From assembly GCA_946122785.1 (NCBI GenBank), contig CAMGYJ010000009.1, forward strand, positions 28,679,633 to 28,743,632: a DNA stretch of 64,000 nt, read 5' to 3'. Below the pieces are notes generated by a model. The model made no database searches, was not told where the DNA came from, and worked only from the letters and a program-made list of their open reading frames with translations. Within the stretch, counting starts at the first letter, position 1, and each line of letters starts with the position of its first letter. The DNA is from Linum tenue. Lineage: Eukaryota > Streptophyta > Magnoliopsida > Malpighiales > Linaceae. Below, in pieces: positions 10,809 to 19,652 of the stretch. The position numbers and the translations under genes were made by a program.

Positions 10809-11111
10809 GTCCTCAAAGGACCCTCTAAATTTTTATTTTTATTTTTATTTTACTTTATTGTGAAAATAAGTTGGAAATGGTAGAAGATTAAAATTTATTT
10901 TATTTATTATTTTTTAATTGCCACGTCACCGAGTTAACGGTCAACTTTGAGGGTTGACTGCCACATCAGACATATTTAACGGAGTTGGAGGGAGAGTGAC
11001 CAAACTTGAACCATTTAACTAATTTGAATGACCAAGATTGGATTTAAATATTTTCAGTGATCAAACATGAACGTTTTTTGTAATCTCAGTGACCAACCAT
11101 ACAATTAACCC
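10588..11111 (-). repeat. Right inverted arm of the Pack-MULE
   Basis: This is the reverse-complement partner of 9540-10045, slightly longer through extra CAA codons and an A/T-rich run near 10830. It contains the ATG (10806-10808) of the longer B3 frame and the terminal sequence ending in CAATTAACCC at 11111. Confidence 0.92.
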
Positions 11112-11352
11112 TTTAAATGATGAAAGGAAAAGGTGGGGTGAAGACGGAAACCTGAACTGAAGTAACAGTTCACATACGTGCAGCATAACCGTTTCCTTGG
11201 CGGACGAGGAGATAGAGAGCATGCAGGCAAGCAAAGCAACGGGGCAAGTAAATTAAAGACAAACCAACCCCAGTACTGCTCCCGCACTTGGCAGTTCAAC
11301 TTGAATAAGCCATAGCCATCTCCTCGTTCAAATCTCACTAATTAATACGATA

Positions 11353-11423
11353 CTCTAGAGAGAGAGGGGAAGAGAGAGAGAGAGAGAGAGGGAGATGAAC
11401 ACGGTAAATCTGGTTATATAAAC
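11353..11423 (+). promoter_or_regulatory. Promoter of the MBD gene (GA tract and TATA box)
   Basis: A purine GA microsatellite (about 11356-11393) is followed by a TATA box, TTATATAAAC, at about 11414-11423. A transcription start near 11450 would be about 420 bases upstream of the ATG. The 5' leader appears to contain an intron with a donor at 11559 (AAG|GTAGTG) and an acceptor TTATTTTAG ending at 11870, immediately before the ATG. Confidence 0.6.
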
Positions 11424-11870
11424 TAGCAGTGCAATAGTGTAGTCGTTCAAGTCAAAACAACTACGGATCGAAGTTGAAAGTTCATCATCGGAAGCCAACC
11501 CAATTGTCTACTAGAAATCTTCGATCTCGAAGAAAGAAGGACAAGAGTAAATTATAAGGTAGTGATTTTGATTTTTTACCCACTAAATTCACTCGTAATG
11601 GCGAATTTGATACCATATTTCTAAAATTATAGCTTTTTTGTTACTTAAACAAAGAAAAAGGATATATGTGTGTGCCTGTGTGGTAATATCATATATATAC
11701 GTACGCTTTTATTTTGCGTGATGGTAATAGGGTTTAAGTTTTTTGTTTGGATATAATTTCTTTTTATAATATTATTATTCTTTTTCATCTTCATTAGTGG
11801 GTGTTTTCTATTTTTATTTAATGATGTTGTTTTCAAATATTGAGGTATTGTGCTGTCTGAGTTATTTTAG

Positions 11871-13390
11871 ATGGATCATCCTCCATGGTTGCCTATTGAT
11901 TGGACTTCGGAAACTAAAGTAGTACAGAAGGGGCCAAGTAGCGGAAGCACTTATAAGGTATTCTAATCTTAAATAAGACAATTGAAATTCATGAATTTCA
12001 AATCCACTCATTCGTCGGTCAGAAACACGTTAATCTGAATTCTCAAATAACAAGCTTGCTTTTCGCTTTCTAACTTTAGCTTCATCTCGTTGCACTTGTA
12101 ATTGCAGTGCTATACAGAGTTAGCAACAGGGAAAAGGTTTTATTCAAAACCCAAGGTACTCTCTTATCTCAAGCTTGTCGGGGAGAATAATGGTGACAAC
12201 TCTAACCAGCAGGTAATTACCTATTTCATCTCCCTTTCCCCTGTTTACTGTTACTAAGCCGAAGCTTTAGTATGTCACAGTAAAGCATGGTTAAAACTAT
12301 TATCTCATATTTTCCATGTGTTTCCATTCTTATGGCAATAGGCATTACCTGGAACTAAACTGCTGCAACCAGAGCTTCTTCCTTTACTACCAGAAGGTAC
12401 GGAATTCGAATTCCTTTACACCGATCTTGTTCATGAAACGATCGATTGTCAAACAATGTGTATGTGCTTGCAGAAACCTACAACTCAGCAGTTTCAGGAA
12501 ACGTGAGGTTTCCCCTGGTTTCCAAAGATGAAGAAGGATCATCCACCCAACAAATCACTAACAATCCAGCTCTCCAAGCTTGGGAGGCCACAGCCATGGA
12601 AGAAGACCTGGTTGAAATGGAACATGACCAAGTAATAATGATTAGCACCTTGGGAACCGAAGGATTGATGGAAGAGATGCTGACAACAATGAACAACCAA
12701 AGTGACAAGGAACAACCAGTAACCAACTCAATCAAATCTTCCTCTTCTTCATTACGTAGTTCATCCGAACGACATGCTGAGATTCAGCCCGAGATGCATA
12801 CCCTTCTGCTAGACCCCACTCCTCCTAGGAAAACAGGTCGTAGGTCAGCCAGACAGAGGTCCAAGTTATATGCACAGAGCTTGGAGGTTCATGAGATGGA
12901 CATTGACAAGGTGGAAGAAAAGCAAACTGAGGAGAATGTGGAACAACAACCTAATGAGAAGAATGGTGGAGTGGCACCACCACCACTGAGATTTCATAAG
13001 GAGATGTTGTCAAAGAATTACATACAGTTTGCACTGAAAGTTCTGGGATGTGAGTATGAAGTTATAGAGGAACCTGGGTGGCGTAAAGCCAAGCAGTTCT
13101 ATGAGGAAGCGATGTCGGATCCCTTCGTTGAATATGCATGTGAGAATGTGCCTGATCCTTCTGCGATCCTCCCTCCCTTCGGTTATTATAATAACATGGA
13201 GAAGGAGTTGATTGAGTTTGACAGAGATGTGAAAAGGTGCAAGGAGCTTCCAAATTTCGGGTTCCCTGTGTCCTTTGATTCTGATGTTTCTGTCCATTTT
13301 GAGACTGCTCCTGAGAAGGATTATTATGAATTCGGGAATGGCAACCCACAGCTGGGTTCGAGTGGAGAGCAATCAAGAAAGGGCAAGTAA
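11871..13390 (+). CDS. Methyl-CpG-binding domain (MBD) protein
   Basis: There are four coding exons: 11871-11957, 12108-12212, 12342-12396 and 12474-13390. All junctions are GT-AG and the phases join cleanly, giving 387 residues. The N-terminus forms an MBD: WLPIDWTSETKVVQKG, then GSTYKCYTELATGKRFYSKPKV split over exons 1 and 2, then a YL residue pair. In plants this fold is found in nuclear proteins, and only some members bind methylated CpG. The middle (residues about 110-230) is acidic and Ser-rich with a basic patch, GRRSARQRSK, that could be a nuclear localisation signal. The conserved C-terminus reads LSKNYIQFALKVLGCEYEV and PGWRKAKQFYEEAMSDPF. The start was chosen because it follows a leader intron acceptor and precedes the MBD directly. 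Closest subclass not determined (MBD13-like is a guess). Its 3' end faces the C2 gene. Confidence 0.88.
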
Positions 13391-13749
13391 AGATTGACTG
13401 ATGCCAAGACTTCTTCCCATCTAAAATGTACTGAAAGTTTCTTCGATAGATTGAGACTTCATCGGACCATGCATGGAACTTATATGAGAATATGTTTCTT
13501 CATTCCTTGTGCCTACATTGCTCTTCTGAATATGAGATTTAGGATGCCACAAAAAGAGAATTCACTAGCAACAAACATGAACAGGGCAAAATACAGTAAA
13601 CTGAAAGCAAGCAAATGTTTGATATGCTACATTCTGCAGTTAAAACACCAAATTCTTACTGACACGAAGACACATTCATCTCCAAGAAGAAAACACAGAA
13701 ACCCGGCAAATTCATGACAACAAAGCTTATATGACTCCCAAATCCATTC

Positions 13750-14653
13750 TCAGTATGATGCTTCAGACTGCTTCCACCCGCCAAAGCTTTCTTCTTCAAA
13801 TCCGCGGCTTCGGTGTTCCTACAACACATAAAAAGATGAATCCCCCCTCAACAATTGGATGACTCCTAAACACACAAAATTGCAGCACAAAGAACATGCT
13901 GGTTTGGTTTAAGAGTAGTACCTCTCTTTTGAAGGTGAGGCCAACTCGGATGGAGCCTTTGTATTCACCATCCTTAACCACATTGTATGATGTTGGTGGG
14001 ACGCTTCCTTCATCGAACACTGCATCTAATGGAATTCTACATACAGAAACCCAAAATAACATTTCTTGATTCAGTATGCATCATATTTAATAAGAAGAAT
14101 TGTCAAGCAAAAGAGGGTTCTGTTTTCTTTTTGTGCTGTAGTTCTGCAGTTATGGTGGGGGAAACTCACGTGGCGTCGCCTACAAAATCATCGGCCGTGC
14201 CAGCGTCACTGTCCATGATTTTGAAGCAGAGCTCGCTGGTTCCTTCTGATACTGTAAACACAAAATTCTCATTCCACTCCGGCTCGCACCCCTTTCCTGC
14301 AACAACCCAAAAAACAAAATCACCATTATCAAATCTGGCATATCGCCATTCCAAGTATTCGTTACAAAATTTAAGAAATTGTACCTGAAGCGACGCTGCT
14401 TTTCTGCTCATGGGTGCGGCAAGTCAGGATCACGTAAGGGTCCATGTCATCTGCCCAAATTGATTTCAAAGATCTCATCAAAAAAATCAAGAACCATGTA
14501 CAGATCTAGCGACATGAACCAATACCCATATCTGTAAATCGGGAAAAGTTTGGTACTTTGGGATTCTAATGAGTGATATGACTTACTGAGGAAATCAGTG
14601 TTCTCCAGGCCCTTTGCACTGACGAGAAGGACTTCAAGAACACCTTGAGGCAT
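13750..14653 (-). CDS. Small C2-domain protein (elicitor-responsive ERG1/ERG3-like)
   Basis: There are five exons on the minus strand: 14587-14653, 14385-14450, 14170-14296, 13922-14036 and 13750-13818. All have GT-AG junctions and consistent phases, giving 147 residues. The protein begins MPQGVLEVLLVSAKGLENTDFL and is a single C2 domain, which binds phospholipid, usually in a calcium-dependent way. Calcium-ligand aspartates are visible in the DMDPYV loop and in MDSDAGTADDFVG. The C-terminus, SRGFEEESFGGWKQSEASY, is the usual ending of the plant family that includes rice elicitor-responsive protein 3 and phloem protein 16-like proteins. It is likely peripheral at the plasma membrane. The 360-base gap to the MBD stop shows nothing else. 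An upstream in-frame ATG at 14725 is unlikely to be the start, because MPQG is the family start. Confidence 0.93.
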
Positions 14654-14771
14654 TTTTCCTTCTTCTTGTTGATTCGGCCGGAGATGAAAGGAGAAGAGAT
14701 CGCTATGAAAGGCCTTTTGGAACAACTGTAAGACAAAAATGCGATTGTGTGAAATGCTATGTAGAATTTTA

Positions 14772-14786
14772 GGTATATAAATAATA
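14772..14786 (-). promoter_or_regulatory. TATA box of the C2 gene
   Basis: On the minus strand TATTATTTATATACC lies about 125 bases upstream of the ATG, a normal distance for a leader of roughly 95 bases. Confidence 0.5.
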
Positions 14787-14789
14787 TGG

Positions 14790-15757
14790 CCTTGACCCTT
14801 GGGATCTGAGGCTACTTCTCGGAAGTCTCGAACTAATCAACGAGTAGAATGAATGATTGATTGAGGAAGACGCGGCAGGGAATTATTTTCTTTCCTCTTT
14901 TTTAAATATATTTCCTGATCCCCGCCCGCCATTGAAGTCGAGATTCCAGAGTCGGAGACTTGAGCAGTGCCAGTACATTATTGGTAGCTCGTAGCTGTAG
15001 CCTGTATGGGAAGATGGTCGGTGGAGACAGGCCGGCAAGGCCCAAACTGATTAATTTGAATGAGACCTATTATCCTCGCATATGAAAGCCCAATGACTAC
15101 ACCTGGACTTAGTCTCGGCTTCACAGGCCGGCAAGGCCCAATTTGATTAATTGTTTCCGTGTCTTGGAGTTGCGAATGGACATAATATCATAAGAAAGTT
15201 AAGTTGCTAAACTATTCAATAGGATAAATTTGGCAAAAATTATCTGTATTTTTTGAAATTTGTGTTCTAAACTATTGAATATGATAAATCTGGCATAAAC
15301 CACATAGATGCTGACTAAATTTTCTATTAAATACTAATAGTCAACGCCGAGCAACATTAACGAACAAATAGTTCGTGTAGATTTATCATTAAATAGTTTA
15401 GGGCACAAATGACACTTTTTTTATTATTAGTTTGACCTTCCTAGTCGAATTAGATCTTAAATCTATTTCTTTTTTTCTTCTTTTTGATGATGCATGTTCC
15501 ATATATAATGCTTGTTGAAATATTATTTGATTTATTTCAACTTAAGAATAAATAACTCAAAAGTTTTAAAGCATGACATTTCTTTATAGTCAACTTGAAT
15601 ATACAAAGTGGTCGATACAACACAACTCTCTACCTTTATTCTCATTTTATCAAACATCAGAAAAAGCGCAAGCACATAAAAGAGCAATTGTCTCATTTCC
15701 TCAACTAGGATGGGAATTCACCACATAACCAACAAACATTAGTTAAGGGCACGTTGC
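14790..15757. other. Intergenic region between the C2 gene and the thaumatin-like gene
   Basis: No coding sequence is recognised. A motif of about 20 bases, CAGGCCGGCAAGGCCCAA, occurs twice about 97 bases apart (near 15029 and 15126). From 15200 to 15420 there are repeated phrases (CTAAACTATT, GATAAAT, TGGCA) of the sort seen in degenerate MITEs. The right end should hold the 3' UTR of the thaumatin-like gene. Confidence 0.5.
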
Positions 15758-15770
15758 CTAAGCCGATTGA

Positions 15771-16547
15771 CTACTCGGAATTGATCTTCTTAGTAACCAT
15801 CTCCAAATTGACATTCGTAGTACTGTTGTTGTTGTTGTTGATGGTGGGATGAGTAGCTCCATAGGGACAAAACACAACCCTATAGTTGGTACCACCGGGG
15901 CAAGTGAAGGTGCTGCTTGGATCATCCTGAGGGTAACTGTAAGAGGTAGGGCACCTGTCCTTAAAGAACCTTGAAAAATAGGTTGGCCCACAAGTCCCGT
16001 ACCCTTGAGTGCAACAGAACTCATTGGTCTTGTACACGGTACAAGGGTTGTTGCAGCCTCCCGGGGCCCGCAGCTCGTTGGGGCACTGCGTGTTGATGTC
16101 GGCCGCGCAGGTCAGGCTCTGGCAGTTTCCCGAGCCGACGTTGTTCGTGGGAGTGAAGATCATGGGGATGTTGAACCCGTCCACCAGCGATATGTCGTAG
16201 AAGTCCAGGTTGGAGAACTGGTTGAGTGCGTACTCTGCCAACGTGTTCGGCGGGACACCCCAACCGTTGCAGTTGAGGACCCCGCCGCAGTCTCCCGTCT
16301 GGCACCATCCCCTGCCACTGGCGTCGAAGTTGCAATTGGTGCGGCCCCAGATGCGGGCCATGGAAGTGCCCGCGGGCGGGTAGATGGTCCACGTCTGGTA
16401 GGGGTCGAGGCGTCGTCCGCCTCCGATGGGGGTGGACGCGGCCCAGACGGTGTAAGGACAGTTGTTGAAGATGTCGATCACATTGGCATCGGAGATGGTC
16501 GCCCAAAGCAGGAAGGAGGAGATGAGCAAACAGGGAAAGTAGCTCAT
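15771..16547 (-). CDS. Thaumatin-like protein (PR-5/osmotin family)
   Basis: This is a single open frame of 258 residues with no intron, as usual for osmotin-type PR-5 genes. An N-terminal signal peptide (about 1-21, ending SDA) is followed by a mature protein with all 16 conserved cysteines. The family signature [10 protein letters not shown] is present. Acidic-cleft residues of the REDDD set are visible in [14 protein letters not shown] and FYDISLVDG. The family acts in defence and stress, with antifungal membrane-permeabilising or glucan-binding activity in some members. After the last cysteine (FCPYG) there is a 28-residue Asn/Thr-rich tail ending [12 protein letters not shown]; such tails target osmotins to the vacuole. 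The coding region is much richer in G+C than its surroundings. Activity not shown by sequence. Confidence 0.95.
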   Translation of the reverse strand: MSYFPCLLISSFLLWATISDANVIDIFNNCPYTVWAASTPIGGGRRLDPYQTWTIYPPAGTSMARIWGRTNCNFDASGRGWCQTGDCGGVLNCNGWGVPPNTLAEYALNQFSNLDFYDISLVDGFNIPMIFTPTNNVGSGNCQSLTCAADINTQCPNELRAPGGCNNPCTVYKTNEFCCTQGYGTCGPTYFSRFFKDRCPTSYSYPQDDPSSTFTCPGGTNYRVVFCPYGATHPTINNNNNSTTNVNLEMVTKKINSE

Positions 16548-16611
16548 CTTTGATTGCTTGGGGAGTTCTTTGGATTGTGATTTGATTATGAAAGAATTAT
16601 GGATCGGATTG

Positions 16612-16623
16612 GTTTATTTATAG
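16612..16623 (-). promoter_or_regulatory. TATA box of the thaumatin-like gene
   Basis: The minus strand reads CTATAAATAAAC about 65-75 bases upstream of the ATG, with no competing TATA nearby. Confidence 0.6.
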
Positions 16624-18024
16624 GGAGGAGCTCACTGGCCGGCCGTGATACTTGACTGTAACATCATTTGTATGTGGACATTTTTTTCCCCTCTTGCAAG
16701 TGTCCTTTCTATGGATTAAACTAGTGAGGCTGCTACTAGGCGGAACATAGTTTATCGTAAGTGAAGTTTTGTTTAATAGCAAGTGTGTCCTTTTGAGGCT
16801 GCTACTTTGCAAATTGCAATCATCCCTCACCAGCTCCATGTAGAATATCCAGAAAATGATTTCCCTACCAACCCTTATCTCTATCGAGGTGCGTCCATAA
16901 TGCTTGAAAAAGGGAGGGAACATAATTTGACATAGAGGCTGCTTTAAGGTGGATTGGGACGTGCTTTAGCAACTTGTTGTACGTAGTAGATGGTAGTGCC
17001 TAGTGTAGTTCTTTAATGAACAGAAAGGTAATTTACTCAAAGCTGGTTGGGTTTATTTTATCAGATAATCATTTTCTATCATACATGATAAAACGTACAA
17101 CTTGGCGATCAAGGAGTATTATTGATTAAGTGCAAGCTCGAGATGGTTCTTTAAGAGTATGAAGTATGAACTATAAAAATCGATCCAATTTATGTAACAT
17201 TTCTCTTGATTGGAATAAATCATTTATGCGCGAATCGACAGTATAAGGACAGTTGTTGAAGATGTCGATCCCAACACGATCTTTTGTTTAATAACAATGA
17301 CTACCGTGATTCAAGTGGATCAAGTGAGATGTGGTGTTACTAGTAATGGGGTTAGGTTGTAACTTTACTTTGTTAAAAATAACCCTAAGGTCACCATACA
17401 CAGCTGTGTGAATACACATAAATTTTCTCCTTCAATAACAAATACATTTGTCTGTTTTCAATCTCTCTCAACCTAATTTATTTATTTTTATATAGGGTTA
17501 ATAGCATTCCATACTTCTCTACCCTTATTTTTCGATAGGTTTGGATAATTTAAAAGAATCTGAAAAATATTTGGATAAAAAATAGACATTACCCTTATTT
17601 TTTTGCACTTTCATGTTCTTCAAATATTGCAATGTAACAAACACACTCTTCTATTAGTTGAATGTCAAACTGCATATGAAATTACTATATTACCCCTATA
17701 TTTTCACTTACAATATAATTATAACACAGAAAACATAAATAATTCATTTGTTATTCTTTTAATAATCATATCCTAACAATACTATATAGAGGTTCTTGGT
17801 CGGACTTCTCTTAATTCACCTTTTCCTGCTCTCTGCGCAATCCACGGAGGAAAATTTTGGTAATTGTATGAGCCAGACCCTTTCTTTTTTTATGAGAAAA
17901 CGCAAGGCAAGTAAGACATGTCTAGTTGATTATGATCTTTCTTCTTCACCACATGATACAGCAGCAAGACTACATACTAGTTCTTCTGTTCTTCTTCCCA
18001 TTGGTCGGTTTTTTCTTACAAAGC
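16624..18024. other. Upstream region of the thaumatin-like gene and AT-rich spacer
   Basis: No gene is recognised. A 30-base stretch near 17241 repeats the end of the thaumatin coding start region (AAGGACAGTTGTTGAAGATG), so a small fragment of that gene has been copied here. The AT-rich part at 17500-17780 resembles MITE sequence without clear ends. An open frame at 17796-18077 has no recognisable product. Confidence 0.45.
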
Positions 18025-18489
18025 TACGTTTGCTTCCTTCTCTTTTGGCTTTGGTACGTTGCATGAAGGGAATGTGAAGGAAATTGTGGGTAATCATTGT
18101 GAAATCTAATATTCTGAGCAATTACATTAACATTTATATATTACATCATAATTACTAAGTACCCATATGTATTTTATCTGTTTAAAAATTTTTTCATTTC
18201 ATTTTTTCTTTTAATTTGATGACTTTCGTACTAAACAGTAAATACTTATAAAATCCTTATATAACACATTTAATATCCATATTTAATAAATTAAATTATT
18301 AACTTTACTATTATTTAGAAATTTATTTATTTTTAAAATAATGTACGTTTGCTTCCTTCACTTTTGGCTTTTGGCTTTGGTATGTTGCATGAAGGGAATT
18401 GTGGGTAATCCTGTCAAGTCGTTTCATTTTTTTCTTTTAATTTGATGACTTTCGTACTAAATACGTATAAAATCCTTATAATATATTTA
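18025..18489. repeat. Direct duplication of a 0.2-0.3-kb segment
   Basis: The segment starting ACGTTTGCTTCCTTCTCTTT (near 18026) recurs from about 18343. Both copies share TTGCATGAAGGGAATG and then TTTGATGACTTTCGTACTAAA. The second copy is interrupted at 18489 by the Tourist-like MITE and continues from 18908 with the same AT-rich tail. Confidence 0.7.
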
Positions 18490-18907
18490 GGGGTCGTTTG
18501 GAAGTTGTGATTGTTAGAGTTGCGATTGTTGAATATATGTATTGTGCACAATACAATATTTGGAAGTGTCAAAGTGTTAAACAATGTATGCATCGTTTTA
18601 GATAGTCCCACCAACAATCACAAAAAATGATGCATTATACAATCTCAACTAAAAATTGAGATTGTTGTGATTGTTGGTTTTCGATTTGTGTCAACTTTTT
18701 CTTTCCAATTATATCCCCAATAGTTTTTGTCTTGTTCTAAAAGTTGAGAATAAATGTGATATTTCCCCATAAAAGTAACTTTATGTAAATCAATGCATAA
18801 AGTAAAATCTCAACAACCAAACTATGTATTGTTAAAATGTTTCCATTGTATCAATACATGCAATTACATTATTGTGATTTATTACAATGCAACTTGCAAA
18901 CGACTCC
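18490..18907. mobile_element. Tourist-like (PIF/Harbinger) MITE
   Basis: It begins GGGGTCGTTTGGAAGTTG and ends CAACTTGCAAACGACTCC, an imperfect terminal inverted repeat. It is flanked by TTA on both sides (18487-18489 and 18908-18910). The GG...GTTTGG terminus and the 3-bp TTA duplication fit Tourist MITEs. It is 418 bases long, AT-rich and without coding capacity. Confidence 0.8.
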
Positions 18908-18947
18908 TTAATTTCCGTATTTAATTAATTAAAATTTTAACTTCCAG

Positions 18948-19652
18948 GATGTTAAGGCGATTTGTAGATGGGCAGGATATCTAGATCTTTTCATCACATT
19001 TACCTGTAATCCTGCTTGGGCTGAGATTCAGCACATGCTTGTTTTGATAAGGACTACTACTAGGAAAAATCCTAATAGAGTTAACGTCCTCGCACGACTT
19101 TTCAAATTGAAGCTACATCAATTGCTTAAGGAGATTTTGGAGAATAATTTTTTTGGGAAACATGTGCATGTAGGTTATATTCAGTAATTTTACTTGAAGC
19201 ATCCATAGTTCATTATTTTTTTATATTATTATATTTTTTCATTGCATATGTAATGGCCATTAATTTAGAAAACGTGGTCTAGCTCATGCTCATTTATTAG
19301 TTTTCCTTGCTGCAGAAGATAAATTATATAGTCTTTCAGAAATAGTTTCAGTTATATCTACTGAAATCCCAGATCCTAAAGTAGATATTGAATGTTATGA
19401 AGCAGTTGCAAAATTTATGTTTCATGGTGCATGTGGCATTCAAGGATTTAAAGCTCCATGTACAACTAATGGTGTATGCTCTAAACATTTCCCGAAGGAA
19501 TTCTGCAGCCAAACAACTATTGGTGGCAATGGTTTTGCAAGGTATCGACGTCGAGAGAACAAAAGATCGTATATGGTAAATGGAGTCTCAGTAGATAACC
19601 GATTTGTCCTTCCCTATAACATATACCTATTTTTGCAATGTCAAGCACACAT
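18948..19652 (+). pseudogene. Helitron helicase N-terminal fragment, left part
   Basis: Two blocks read as the Helitron_like_N region of plant Helitron replicase-helicase. Block 1 has GYLDLFITFTCNPAW and ARLFKLKLHQLLKEI. Block 2 has RGLAHAHLLVFL, STEIPDP, FMFHGACG, VCSKHFPKEF, RYRRRENKRSY and DNRFVLPYN. Between them (about 19170-19260) the frame is lost, possibly an intron or decay. The reading ends at QAHI, where an LTR element is inserted, and resumes at 25028 with NVEFCNKSR. Only part of the N-terminal domain is present: no helicase core and no HUH-endonuclease tyrosine motif is visible. Confidence 0.82.

Larger units (their letters stand above)
9540..11111 (-). mobile_element. Pack-MULE carrying a captured B3 gene fragment
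   Basis: The element begins GGGTTAATTGCATGATTGG and ends with the near-perfect inverse (CAATTAACCC). It is flanked on both sides by the perfect 9-bp duplication TTTAAATGA (9531-9539 and 11112-11120). Long terminal inverted repeats plus a 9-bp TSD are diagnostic of Mutator-like elements, and host gene sequence with no transposase makes it a Pack-MULE. The arms (9540-10045 and 10588-11111) include about 290 bases of true terminus and about 215 bases of captured B3 gene N-terminus each, so the gene start is present twice, head to head. The 542-base spacer (10046-10587) holds the rest of the captured fragment. It sits about 300 bp upstream of the MBD gene promoter. Confidence 0.93.

Noticed and set aside
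14654..14725. Upstream ATG (14725) as the start of the C2 protein
   Set aside because: The family begins MPQG, and the added residues resemble no leader or targeting signal.
16005..16553. Plus-strand open frame opposite the thaumatin-like gene
   Set aside because: GC-rich shadow of a gene with all 16 cysteines on the minus strand.
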